Of a DNA stretch of 64,000 nucleotides, positions 6,914 through 15,340 are shown piece by piece. A program made the position numbers and the translations under genes. How positions within the stretch are numbered: position 1 is the first letter of the stretch; every line of letters starts with the position of its first letter. The DNA is taken from the NCBI GenBank assembly GCA_947631625.1, contig CANRMA010000010.1, positions 1 through 64,000 of the forward strand. The letters are read 5' to 3'. The notes below the pieces were generated by a model. It was not told where the DNA came from and searched no databases. It worked only from the letters and a program-made list of their open reading frames with translations. The DNA is from an uncultured Lachnospiraceae bacterium. Its GTDB lineage: Bacteria > Bacillota > Clostridia > Lachnospirales > Lachnospiraceae.

Positions 6914-7513
6914 CTAAAACTTTCTTTTTGAAAACTTAATTTTCCATATTCTGACAAGTCCCTGTATCCTGAACATCTTATAGGCGCTGTATATAAAATC
7001 GGCCATCATAAGTGTTAATAACACGACCGTTACTATGGATAGCGCAATAAAATTTTGCTTCTTAAAAAAGCTGTATAACGGCACAAACAGTACATCCATA
7101 AAAAGGGTGACCAGAATTGAAAATACGATACTTGTAGGTATCGACGTATAACGCGTAATATTCATAGGCAGCGCGGAATAATCCCACCAACAGAAATGAC
7201 AGGTCTTTTCCACAAAAGTCCCCAACAGGATCTCGCCAATGCAGATACATATCATTACCTCCGCAAAATAAATCAATAATCCCGATATCCTTTTTTGCGC
7301 CTGAATGGTTTTTCCAAAAAAACATAACTTTTTAGGCGTTCCGAACATAATATAAATCATTAAAAACGCCGCTCCATACCCTATAAGAAACGGTAAGTGC
7401 ATACCCCTGTTATCAATATATCCTTTTGCCAGCGCAAGCCATATATTTTCGACAACAAACCCTATAAAAGAAACAACAGAAGCTATCATACCAAGCGCCA
7501 TAACATCAACCAT
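6914..7513 (-). CDS. CmpB-family membrane protein (putative ABC transporter permease)
   Basis: The protein of 199 residues starts at an ATG with AAGGAG six bases upstream (7513); a GTG at 7537 is possible but has a weak site. It has five or six hydrophobic helices and the features of the Pfam family ABC_trans_CmpB: an NRG motif after helix 1, a GYGAAF glycine stretch, and a WWDYSALPMNI motif in the central loop. Members are annotated as putative ABC transporter permeases, but the assignment is weak and the function is unknown. A palindromic repeat lies just upstream of the gene. Confidence 0.72.
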   Translation of the reverse strand: MVDVMALGMIASVVSFIGFVVENIWLALAKGYIDNRGMHLPFLIGYGAAFLMIYIMFGTPKKLCFFGKTIQAQKRISGLLIYFAEVMICICIGEILLGTFVEKTCHFCWWDYSALPMNITRYTSIPTSIVFSILVTLFMDVLFVPLYSFFKKQNFIALSIVTVVLLTLMMADFIYSAYKMFRIQGLVRIWKIKFSKRKF

Positions 7514-7547
7514 ATCCATCTCCTTCTTTTCCGCCACCTGACAGGAT

Positions 7548-7664
7548 GGCTCAGCTTTCCGAGCCTGAGCATATTATACCATTCCCTAAGAAGCGAACAC
7601 CATACAACCATCAAACGCAGAATTGCAACGCAATTCTGATGGCTCAGGCTGCCGAGCCTGAGCC
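7548..7664. repeat. Two copies of a REP-like palindromic repeat plus a small palindrome
   Basis: Copy one (7548-7570) is an imperfect palindrome ending GAGCCTGAGC. Copy two (7641-7664) is the perfect palindrome GGCTCAGGCT-GCCG-AGCCTGAGCC. Both are followed on the plus side by a near-identical ATTATACCATT tail, which reads TATAAT on the minus strand. Between them CAGAATTGC-AAC-GCAATTCTG (7618-7638) forms another perfect hairpin. A third copy lies at 32413-32436. The second copy abuts the stop codon of the glycosyltransferase gene and could act as a terminator. Confidence 0.8.
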
Positions 7665-7666
7665 TA

Positions 7667-8782
7667 TTATACCATTTCCTCCGCAAACTCCGCTATCTTT
7701 TCAGCCGCAGACGGATCTATCATTTCACGCTGGGCTTTTGTCATATCGATCACAGCTTCCCTGTCAGTTAATTTTTGTACCGCCTGCAATAATTCTTTTT
7801 TCAAATCATATACTCCTATACTCATTCCGTATTTTGAAAAAAATTTTTCGTTTTGCGTTTCGCAGCCGGGTATCGGTGATATGTGGATCAACGGAACATT
7901 GGCAACAGCCGCCTCTGTTGAAGAAATCCCTCCCGGTTTTGATATATAGATATCACAGGCTTTTAAATACTCTGCCATATATTTCGTTTCTTTTAACAAA
8001 ATAAGCCGCGGCTCATCTTTAAATATCTTCTTTATCTTTTCGTATAACTTTTGATTTGAACCACATACAACAATTAAATTTACTTCTTTATGTTCCTTAA
8101 GATATCCTGACAAAATACAGATCGCTTCAAAAATCTTTCCCGCCCCCATACTGCCGCCTGCCATAAGGATATATCGTTTTTGGGGATTTAAGCCTAAATG
8201 CCCTGATATCTTATTACGGTCCATTTTTGCCCTGAAGTCTTTTTTCACAGGTATGCCTATGGGAATCACTTTTTCCGGATCTATGCCCCATGAACAAAAT
8301 TCCCGCTTCTGCGCCATAGAAGGTATGATGAAATAATCGCATTCTATTTCTTCCGTAAACGGGATACAGGTGTAATCCGTAGCGATATATATGATCTTCG
8401 GCAGTGGGAAGCCTCTCTTTCGCAGATGCGTCAATATCTCGCCTGCAAACAAATGCGTTGTTATTATCACGTCATATGAATGCCGTTTTAAATACTCCTG
8501 CATATGATCCGCCGTTTTTTTATTCGCCCCGTATACCGGAGACTTTCCGGGCAGACGCCTGTAGAGATCTCCAAGTCTGTATATGCCTCCAAACAATCCT
8601 GGCAGCCTTTGGACGCATTTAACATAACAGTTTCCTACCCTTACGTCAATATTATTTTCAAATAATGTGTATGGATCCAAAAGGTCCGCCTTATGCCCCC
8701 TGCTTATCAATTCTTCAAGCATGGCCTCTGCCGCCGCATTGTGGCCCCCTCCTGTAGCGCACGATAATATTAATGCTTCCAT
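7667..8782 (-). CDS. MGDG-synthase/UgtP-type glycosyltransferase
   Basis: The 371-residue protein begins MEALILSCATGGGHNAAAEA, the GGGHN loop that opens the MGDG-synthase N-domain of processive diacylglycerol glycosyltransferases. The C-terminal half is a GT28/GT-B domain with a glycine-rich AGGSMGAGK loop and the donor-binding KPGG motif (ISKPGGISSTEAAVA). These enzymes transfer glucose or galactose from UDP-sugars to diacylglycerol at the inner membrane face. I chose ATG 8782, with GGTGAAG before it; ATG 8800 is an alternative. It overlaps the end of plsY, which fits a shared role in membrane lipid synthesis. Confidence 0.82.
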   Translation of the reverse strand: MEALILSCATGGGHNAAAEAMLEELISRGHKADLLDPYTLFENNIDVRVGNCYVKCVQRLPGLFGGIYRLGDLYRRLPGKSPVYGANKKTADHMQEYLKRHSYDVIITTHLFAGEILTHLRKRGFPLPKIIYIATDYTCIPFTEEIECDYFIIPSMAQKREFCSWGIDPEKVIPIGIPVKKDFRAKMDRNKISGHLGLNPQKRYILMAGGSMGAGKIFEAICILSGYLKEHKEVNLIVVCGSNQKLYEKIKKIFKDEPRLILLKETKYMAEYLKACDIYISKPGGISSTEAAVANVPLIHISPIPGCETQNEKFFSKYGMSIGVYDLKKELLQAVQKLTDREAVIDMTKAQREMIDPSAAEKIAEFAEEMV

Positions 8783-9384
8783 AATATCTTCACCCGACAT
8801 TTTTCTTCTTTTGCGTTACCGCAGCGCATATTGATATTAACTATAAGGCTTATCAGCAGAAACGCAGTTTTAATATAAATATTTTTTATAAAAAGTAAAA
8901 TACAGGCAGCCGCGCATCTGTATGACCATATGGTCCTGTCATAATGCGGCGTGATCCGTATGACCAGAGAAAAAAATATAAACATAAATGCCAATACCAA
9001 CGCAGGCTGCAGATCAGGATACAGTCCCAACAGGCAGCCAAATGTAACGGCTATCCCTTTTCCGCCCTTAAACCCGTTAAAAATCGAAAAGATATGTCCC
9101 ATTACCGGCGCAATTATGACCAAAATAACTTCGGGCCCGCAAAAGTCCAATCCCGCGTCTTTCAGATACATATGAACCGGCATAAATCCCTTAAGCATAT
9201 CTCCGCACAGCGTCAATATGCCGCACCGGAATCCTCCATACATAAAAGCGTTGGCCGTTCCCGGATTTCCGTCCGAACTTTGCCCCGTAATATCGCCTTT
9301 TTGCAGCAGACTCGCAAAAACGCGGGCAAACAGAACGCTTCCGCATAAATAACCCAAAACAATATACATACCGCTTCTGATCAT
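8770..9384 (-). CDS. plsY: Glycerol-3-phosphate acyltransferase PlsY
   Basis: This 204-residue polytopic protein carries the three PlsY motifs: a serine-rich DGNPGTAN in the first loop, GGFKGGKG-type glycine motif (FNGFKGGKGIAVTFG), and the later histidine-containing loop. PlsY transfers the acyl group from acyl-phosphate (made by PlsX) to glycerol-3-phosphate, the first step of phosphatidic acid synthesis. A GGAGGGAG precedes the ATG. The C-terminal end is longer and more basic than usual and overlaps the glycosyltransferase start. PlsY paralogs are common in Clostridia, so this may not be the only copy. Confidence 0.85.
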   Translation of the reverse strand: MIRSGMYIVLGYLCGSVLFARVFASLLQKGDITGQSSDGNPGTANAFMYGGFRCGILTLCGDMLKGFMPVHMYLKDAGLDFCGPEVILVIIAPVMGHIFSIFNGFKGGKGIAVTFGCLLGLYPDLQPALVLAFMFIFFSLVIRITPHYDRTIWSYRCAAACILLFIKNIYIKTAFLLISLIVNINMRCGNAKEEKCRVKILWKH

Positions 9385-9473
9385 GCTTCTCCCTCCACAT
9401 CCTCTAATTTGTATTCTAAACAGACTTTTCTCGTTCGTTTTTTATGATCTTTACCTGTAGTTTTGTAAAGCCT

Positions 9474-9521
9474 AAATAGCCATATCAGTATTTTACAAAA
9501 TAGCCATATCAGTATTTTACA
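9474..9521. repeat. Perfect 24-bp tandem duplication
   Basis: The 24-base unit beginning AAATAGCCATATCAG is present twice without interruption. It lies upstream of the promoter of the AIM24 gene in the divergent gap with plsY. It may be a recent slippage product; a doubled binding site is also possible. Confidence 0.85.
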
Positions 9522-9573
9522 ATATTATTCATAAAAATACAAAATATTAATATGCCATTTCCGCATTAATGCG

Positions 9574-9602
9574 TTGAATTTTATATAAAATTTGTGTATG
9601 AT
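9574..9602 (+). promoter_or_regulatory. Sigma-A promoter of the AIM24-family gene
   Basis: TTGAAT (9574-9579) and TATGAT (9597-9602) are separated by 17 bases, in front of one of the only supported plus-strand genes. The AGGAGG of the gene follows at about 9620. Confidence 0.6.
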
Positions 9603-9633
9603 TAATTAAATAAATAATAGGAGGAATCTTATC

Positions 9634-10317
9634 ATGAGATATCATATTGAAGGCGAAACACTGCCGGTCGTAATCTGTGAACTGGATGCCGGCGAAAAGA
9701 TGATCACGGAGGGCGGCGCAATGTCATGGATGTCACCCAACATGAAGATGGAGACAACGACTAACGGCGGTATCGGCAAAGCTCTTGGGAGAGCTTTTTC
9801 GGGCGAAAAAATGTTCCAGAACGTTTACACTGCCCAGGGCGGTCCCGGTATGATCGCATTCGCATCATCTTTCCCCGGTTCCATCAAAGCGTTTGAGATC
9901 GCGCCGGGACAGGAAATGGTGTTCCAAAAAAGCGCTTATCTGGCAGGCGAGATTGGAGTGACTCTTTCCGTCCACTTCCGCAAAAAAATTGCTGCCGGTC
10001 TATTCGGCGGCGAGGGTTTCATCATGCAGAAAACAACCGGTCAGGGAATCGTTTTTGCAGAGTTCGACGGCCATGTAGTCGAATATGAACTCCAAAACGG
10101 TCAGCAGATCGTGATAGATACCGGACATCTTGCTGCAATGACTGCGACATGCAACATTGACATTCAGACCGTACCCGGCGCCAAGAATATGCTGCTTGGA
10201 GGCGAGGGATTTTTCAACACCGTAATCACCGGTCCCGGACACGTCTGGCTGCAGACACAGCCTCTTGCCAATGTAGCAGGCGTACTTAGGCCTTACATAG
10301 CAGTTAGTAACAAATAG
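9634..10317 (+). CDS. AIM24 / TIGR00266 family protein
   Basis: The 227-residue protein starts MRYHIEGETLPVVICEL and repeats glycine-rich beta segments such as GGAMSWMSPNM, GGPGMIAFASSFPG and FGGEGFIMQ, the mark of the AIM24 beta-barrel family. The conserved LDTGHL-like segment appears as VIDTGHLAAM. The bacterial function is unknown; the fungal relative is a mitochondrial protein. A GGAGGAA precedes the ATG. It is the only supported plus-strand protein gene in the window and stands alone between its own promoter and a hairpin shared with the convergent rsgA. Confidence 0.85.
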   Translation: MRYHIEGETLPVVICELDAGEKMITEGGAMSWMSPNMKMETTTNGGIGKALGRAFSGEKMFQNVYTAQGGPGMIAFASSFPGSIKAFEIAPGQEMVFQKSAYLAGEIGVTLSVHFRKKIAAGLFGGEGFIMQKTTGQGIVFAEFDGHVVEYELQNGQQIVIDTGHLAAMTATCNIDIQTVPGAKNMLLGGEGFFNTVITGPGHVWLQTQPLANVAGVLRPYIAVSNK

Positions 10318-10362
10318 TTTGCGACCTACGCCGGATTTTACGGTTTCTCCTGATGAAATTTT

Positions 10363-10410
10363 CACCTGTCATGAAAGCTGTCTGCCCCTCATGCGTTTTC
10401 ATGACAGGTG
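10363..10410. terminator. Hairpin between convergent AIM24 and rsgA genes
   Basis: CACCTGTCATGAAA (10363-10376) pairs perfectly with 10397-10410 across a 20-base loop. Lying between two convergent genes, it is the likely bidirectional terminator, although the T runs are short. Confidence 0.6.
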
Positions 10411-10431
10411 GCATTAGCTTTCAGGAAAACT

Positions 10432-11310
10432 CTAATATCTCCTGACTTCTTTAAGCTCTTCATATAAGATTTTGTAGTTATCATACCGCTGCCTGCTTAT
10501 AAGGCCTTTTTCAACGGCTTCCTTTACTTTACAGCCAGGTTCGCTTATATGCGCGCAGCCTCTGAACCTGCACTGCTGCCCATACTGTATAAATTCGGGA
10601 TAATACATATACAGCTTTTCCTTTTCGATCTCAGTGATATTAAGAGAAGTGAAGCCGGGGGTATCCATAATGTAGGTTTCTTCGCCCAGAGCAATGATTT
10701 CAGAATGTCTTGTCGTATGTTTTCCTCTCTCAATTTTTTCGCTTATGCTGCCTGTCTGCATATTGGCGGACGGCTGCAGGCAGTTGATTATCGTGGATTT
10801 TCCAACCCCGCTGGGACCTGCGACAGTGGTCGTTTTCCCCATAAGCAGACTTTTTAATTCTTCAATCCCCTCGTTTTTTAAAGCGCTTATAAGCTCTACC
10901 TTATATCCGCTGCCTGAATATACTTCACGCAGCCTTTCACATTCTTTATCCGAAGCGATGTCCTGTTTATTAAAACATATTATGCAGGGCAGTCCCTGCC
11001 TTTCCATACGGATCAGGAAACGATCCAACAGATTAAGACTGGGATCAGGCTTTACTATGGAAAAAATAACAAGGGCCTGATCTATATTGGCTACGGCCGG
11101 ACGGATCAGAGTATTTTTTCTTGGAAGGATTTCGGTGACATTTCCTTCCATATCTCTCGCGCTAAGCACTTCCATTTTTACATTGTCACCGACCAGAGGT
11201 TTAATTTTGACATTTCTGAATATACCTTTCGCGCGGCATTCATATACGCCCTCTCCCTCAACATGCACATAATAGAAGCCCGCGATGCCTTTAATTATTT
11301 TTCCTGTCAT
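10432..11310 (-). CDS. rsgA: Ribosome small-subunit GTPase RsgA
   Basis: The 292-residue protein shows the circularly permuted GTPase order of RsgA: an N-terminal OB fold, then the G4 motif FNKQD, G1 GPSGVGKST, and G3 DTPGF, followed by a zinc finger with C, C, H and C in the segment CRFRGCAHISEPGC. RsgA releases maturation factors during late 30S assembly. It starts on the last base of the prkC stop codon (TAATG) and so is translationally coupled to the kinase gene. The prkC-rsgA pairing is the same as in B. subtilis (prkC-cpgA). Confidence 0.95.
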   Translation of the reverse strand: MTGKIIKGIAGFYYVHVEGEGVYECRAKGIFRNVKIKPLVGDNVKMEVLSARDMEGNVTEILPRKNTLIRPAVANIDQALVIFSIVKPDPSLNLLDRFLIRMERQGLPCIICFNKQDIASDKECERLREVYSGSGYKVELISALKNEGIEELKSLLMGKTTTVAGPSGVGKSTIINCLQPSANMQTGSISEKIERGKHTTRHSEIIALGEETYIMDTPGFTSLNITEIEKEKLYMYYPEFIQYGQQCRFRGCAHISEPGCKVKEAVEKGLISRQRYDNYKILYEELKEVRRY

Positions 11311-13445
11311 TATCCCTCCGCAGTAAATACAACATCTCTGGTTACGGTTTTTTCAATAGAAGACCCTTCTGTCGTTACCGTCTCGCCTGTTTCGGGATTG
11401 GTAGTTGTTGCAGCTTCCGTAATAACAGTAAATCTAAATTCAACAGTTCCCGTGGAAGCTCTTATCCCCGAATAGTTTATGGGAACAGGGAAGCTTGTAG
11501 TCTGGGTATTTAAAAGCTGTGTTCCGTCAGCCGCTATAACCGTAACCGATACCGGCATACCGTCTCTGTAATCCGGATCCTCCGTAGGCGCGGTTATATT
11601 GTCAACATATTTATAAGTCACTTCCGCAGGGCCTATGCTGACCTTAAGATCTATCACCGTCCCTTTGTCAACATATGAGCCGACGGAATAACTCTGATAG
11701 CATACTTTATCGATAAGCGCCGCGTCTTCATTGTTAGTCTGCGATACGGTTCCTGCGGTAAGACCGTTTTCCGTAAGTGTGACAATGGCATCCGTTTCAG
11801 TCATTCCTATCACATTAGGAACCCTTACTTTGGAATTTTCCTCACCCTGACTCACACGTATGGTAACCGTTGAGCCTGAAGGAGCCGAAGTTTCGGCCTC
11901 AGGAGACTGTGATATGACATATCCGCTCATAACGGCAGAATCATAGCTTTCTATTGAAGTTACTTCAAACCCTGACTGTTCCAAAAGCGACACTGCCTCT
12001 GCTTTGGACTTGCCTCTTACGTCGGGTACCGTAACTCCTTCGCCTTTTTGCGCTACCGTAAGTATGACATTAGTATTTTTGTCAACCATTTCTCCGGCTT
12101 CAACGCTCGCCTTTATAACAATCCCCTCTTCGTATTCGGTTGAAACTTCATATTCAATCTCAGGAGTGAGACCAAGATCTATTAAGGCTTTTCTGACCTC
12201 GTCCAAAGCCTTCCCTTCCACCTGTATCATCTCTACTTTTCCGGACTCGTCTTCTTTTCCCACGTTATCATCTGACGAAACGCCCGTACTGAACATGCCA
12301 AAAGCCCGCCCTATAAGGAAAATAACTATCCCTCCGATCAAAAGAGCAGCGACAATTGCAAGAACAGTTGTTATTTTTTCCATCTTGGGATCATAATCAT
12401 CATCATCTTCATCTTCTTCATAATACTCTTCGCCGTCTTCTTCCTCTTCTTCATGTCTTCTGCGGGGCGGCTGTGTATTTTTCTTAAGCCGCATTGCTTC
12501 GTCCATTGAATCTCTCTTATCAGACTGTTTCCTGATAAGCGCCATATCTTTATCGGTAATGGTTCTTGTAGAGGCTTCTTCATCCGGATCTACAACCTTT
12601 ACAAAATCTTCATCAGGATTCATAAGCGACTGTTTCAGATCCACAATAAGTTCAGACATGGACTGATATCTTCTGTCAGGGCTCTTCTGACAGCATTTAA
12701 AAACTATCTGTTCCACACTTATCGGTATTTCCGGCACGTACTCTCTTGGAGACGGAAGTTCTTCCTGAATATGTTTAATTGCAATAGCAACTGTCGTTTC
12801 ACCGTTAAAAGGCACGCGGCCTGTCAACATCTCAAACATTGTTATTCCAAGCGAATAGATATCGCTTTTCTCATCGCTGTATCCGCCTCTTGCCTGCTCC
12901 GGTGAAGTATAATGTACAGAACCCATAACATTGGAAGTTATGGTATTGCTGGTAGCCGCCTTAGCTATACCGAAATCGGTCACCTTAACTTTTCCCTCTT
13001 TGGAGATAATGATATTCTGCGGCTTGATATCCCTATGGATAATATGATTGCCGTGCGCAGCCTCTATACCCATTGAAACCTGTATTGCTATGCTGATAGC
13101 CTCTTTTACCGACAATCTGGCCTTCTTCTCGATATATTTCTTTAAAGTTATTCCCTCTACAAGCTCCATAACAATGTAGTGTATGCCGCCTTCTTCACCT
13201 ACGTCATACACATTTACAATGTTCGGATGCATAAGTCCTGCCGCAGCCTGCGCCTCAACACGGAATTTGGATACAAAATTTGCGTTTTCACTGAATTCCT
13301 GCTTCAAAACCTTGACTGCCACAAAACGGTTCAGTTTATGGTCTTTCGCCTTATATACATCTGACATCCCGCCGGTTCCGATCTTCTCCAAAATCTCGTA
13401 CCGTTCTCCGATCACCATTCCTATTTTAATCATTTCATTAACCAT
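11310..13445 (-). CDS. prkC: PASTA-domain Ser/Thr protein kinase PrkC
   Basis: This 711-residue membrane kinase has a full catalytic domain (IGTGGMSDVYKA glycine loop, VAVKVLK lysine, HRDIKPQN, VTDFGIAKA and SPEQARG), an acidic juxtamembrane segment (EEEEEDGEEYYEEDEDDDD), one membrane helix near residues 360-385 and three PASTA repeats outside the cell. A C-terminal serine/threonine-rich beta segment follows. PASTA repeats bind muropeptides and control cell-wall growth and germination. It is next to its cognate phosphatase. The start at 13445 has AAAGG very close; ATG 13433 (MIKIGMVIGERYE) is equally likely. Confidence 0.94.
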   Translation of the reverse strand: MVNEMIKIGMVIGERYEILEKIGTGGMSDVYKAKDHKLNRFVAVKVLKQEFSENANFVSKFRVEAQAAAGLMHPNIVNVYDVGEEGGIHYIVMELVEGITLKKYIEKKARLSVKEAISIAIQVSMGIEAAHGNHIIHRDIKPQNIIISKEGKVKVTDFGIAKAATSNTITSNVMGSVHYTSPEQARGGYSDEKSDIYSLGITMFEMLTGRVPFNGETTVAIAIKHIQEELPSPREYVPEIPISVEQIVFKCCQKSPDRRYQSMSELIVDLKQSLMNPDEDFVKVVDPDEEASTRTITDKDMALIRKQSDKRDSMDEAMRLKKNTQPPRRRHEEEEEDGEEYYEEDEDDDDYDPKMEKITTVLAIVAALLIGGIVIFLIGRAFGMFSTGVSSDDNVGKEDESGKVEMIQVEGKALDEVRKALIDLGLTPEIEYEVSTEYEEGIVIKASVEAGEMVDKNTNVILTVAQKGEGVTVPDVRGKSKAEAVSLLEQSGFEVTSIESYDSAVMSGYVISQSPEAETSAPSGSTVTIRVSQGEENSKVRVPNVIGMTETDAIVTLTENGLTAGTVSQTNNEDAALIDKVCYQSYSVGSYVDKGTVIDLKVSIGPAEVTYKYVDNITAPTEDPDYRDGMPVSVTVIAADGTQLLNTQTTSFPVPINYSGIRASTGTVEFRFTVITEAATTTNPETGETVTTEGSSIEKTVTRDVVFTAEG

Positions 13446-13489
13446 GCCTTTCTCTCAGCCCGTGACATTCGCCCGAAACTGCAATATCA

Positions 13490-13516
13490 AGTGTAAATAT
13501 TTACATACTTTACACT
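13490..13516 (-). other. Small hairpin at the phosphatase stop codon
   Basis: AGTGTAAA and TTTACACT form an eight-base stem that overlaps the stop codon of the phosphatase gene, in the gap before prkC. It has no T run, so it is more likely to affect mRNA stability or relative expression than to end transcription. Confidence 0.35.
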
Positions 13517-14249
13517 AATCATCTGCCAGCGGTTCGATTACAATAACCGATATATTATCCTTTCCGCCGTTATAATTGGCAGTTCTTACAAGTTCTTCAG
13601 CCTGTTCTTTCAAAGTCTCACCATTATTCAGGATATAAAGTATCTCCTCGTCTTCCACCATATTGGTCAAACCGTCCGAGCAAAGAAGAACCTTGTCACC
13701 GGCTTTGAGTTCGAGGTCAAAAAAATCCGCCTCAACCGTATCACGCGCTCCGATCGCTCTGGTAATTATATTCTTATCCGGATGCGTTCTTGCGCTTTTT
13801 CTGTCAATCCCGCCCATCCGTATCATCTCTTCCACCAACGAATGATCCACGGTAACCTGCTTTATCTCCTTATTGACCACATAAAGCCTGCTGTCGCCCA
13901 CATTGGCGACTTCAAGGTGTCCTGCGATGACCGTAGCTATAACTACCGTGGTACCCATACCGCTTAAGGCAATGTCCTCATACGCTTTTTTAATAGTAAG
14001 TTCATTGGCCTTTTCAACAGCTTTCGTAATGATCGTAACCGGATTTCTTTCAAAAGATGCGCGTATCTCTTCCACAATAGTCTCAACCGCATATCTTGAA
14101 GCAAAATCCCCCGCATTATGTCCGCCCATTCCGTCGGCCACTATAAATAAATTCGGCAGATTCCCGATGGGTTTTTCCGAACAATATATAAAATCCTGAT
14201 TTAATTGTCTTTTCCGTCCGATATCCGTAATAGCATGGGATCTTAACAC
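13515..14249 (-). CDS. prpC: PP2C-type protein phosphatase (PrpC/Stp)
   Basis: Translation most likely starts at GTG 14249, which has AGGAGG seven bases upstream and gives MLRSHAITDIGRKRQLNQD, the normal start of this family. The 244-residue protein has the metal-binding motifs VADGMGGHNAGDFAS, GTTVV, VGDSRLY, CSDGLT and GKDNISV complete. It reverses PrkC phosphorylation and acts on substrates in translation and cell-wall metabolism. It lies between rlmN (11 bases) and prkC, as in B. subtilis. Confidence 0.93.
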   Translation of the reverse strand: MLRSHAITDIGRKRQLNQDFIYCSEKPIGNLPNLFIVADGMGGHNAGDFASRYAVETIVEEIRASFERNPVTIITKAVEKANELTIKKAYEDIALSGMGTTVVIATVIAGHLEVANVGDSRLYVVNKEIKQVTVDHSLVEEMIRMGGIDRKSARTHPDKNIITRAIGARDTVEADFFDLELKAGDKVLLCSDGLTNMVEDEEILYILNNGETLKEQAEELVRTANYNGGKDNISVIVIEPLADD

Positions 14250-14260
14250 TGTGTCTCCTC

Positions 14261-15310
14261 CTATGGGTTCCCGGCAATATGACTTTGCCTGAGCTGTCCG
14301 CAGGCTCCGTCTATGTCTCTGCCCATTTCCCTTCTTATTGTACATTTTATTCCATATTTTTCAAGACTATTTTTAAAAGACTCCGCAGTCTTCCTGTCCG
14401 ACTGTTCAAAATTCCTTTCTTTAACCGGATTTACAGGGATAAGATTTATATGACAATTCATACCGCCTACAAGTGATACAAGTTCTCTGACATCTTCATT
14501 TGAATCATTCACGCCTTTAATAAGACTGTACTCAAAAGTTATACGTCGTCCTGTCTGATTAAAATAGTATATGCACGCTTCAATTAATTCATCCAATGAA
14601 TATTTACAGGCTATCGGCATAATTTTGCGACGTTTTTCGTCAGTTGCCGCGTGTAACGACACTGCAAGCGTAATCTGCAATTTTTCATCCGCAAGCCGCT
14701 TTATTTCCGGAACAAGCCCGCAGGTTGAAACCGTAACATTTCTCTGACTTATATGTAATCCGTTCTCATCAGTCAACAATTCCAGAAAACGTCGCAAATT
14801 ATCATAATTGTCCAACGGTTCCCCTGTTCCCATGACTACCACATTCGAAACCCTCTCGCCTGTAAGCAGAGTGATCGCATAGATTTGGTCTAACATCTCC
14901 GAAGGAAGAAGGTTCCGCTCCCATCCGTTTAATGTTGACGCGCAGAACTTACAGCCCATCCTGCACCCCACCTGAGACGATATGCAGACGGAATTTCCGT
15001 GTTTATACTTCATCCACACGCTTTCTACCGTATTTAAGTCCCCAAGCCCGAACAGAAACTTCTTCGTTCCGTCTATCTTTGACTCCTGAACCTTAATCGG
15101 CCTGACCGCAACATAATCAAAGTTTTTGCGACATTTTTCTTTAAGGTTTCCGGGTATGTTTTTCATTTCGTCATAGTCTCTTACAAGCCTGACATGCATC
15201 CAGTTATACAGCTGCCCGGCCCTGTACGGCTTTTCTCCGGTCATGACCATCCATTTCTGCAATTCAGCCAGTGTAAAAGATTTGATGTCTTTATACATCT
15301 GCGTAACCAT
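14261..15310 (-). CDS. rlmN: 23S rRNA (adenine-2503-C2) methyltransferase RlmN
   Basis: The 349-residue radical-SAM enzyme has the cluster motif CRMGCKFC within SSQVGCRMGCKFCAS, the GEPLDNYDN SAM-binding segment, and a C-terminal cysteine in CTIRREMGRDIDGACGQL used in the methyl-transfer mechanism. It methylates A2503 of 23S rRNA and A37 of some tRNAs. Two near-perfect copies of a 12-base word (14627 and 15128) and a near match (14786) lie within the gene. The start could also be ATG 15298; binding sites do not decide. Confidence 0.95.
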   Translation of the reverse strand: MVTQMYKDIKSFTLAELQKWMVMTGEKPYRAGQLYNWMHVRLVRDYDEMKNIPGNLKEKCRKNFDYVAVRPIKVQESKIDGTKKFLFGLGDLNTVESVWMKYKHGNSVCISSQVGCRMGCKFCASTLNGWERNLLPSEMLDQIYAITLLTGERVSNVVVMGTGEPLDNYDNLRRFLELLTDENGLHISQRNVTVSTCGLVPEIKRLADEKLQITLAVSLHAATDEKRRKIMPIACKYSLDELIEACIYYFNQTGRRITFEYSLIKGVNDSNEDVRELVSLVGGMNCHINLIPVNPVKERNFEQSDRKTAESFKNSLEKYGIKCTIRREMGRDIDGACGQLRQSHIAGNP

Positions 15311-15340
15311 GCCCTTTCAGCATTATTATATGATATACCG

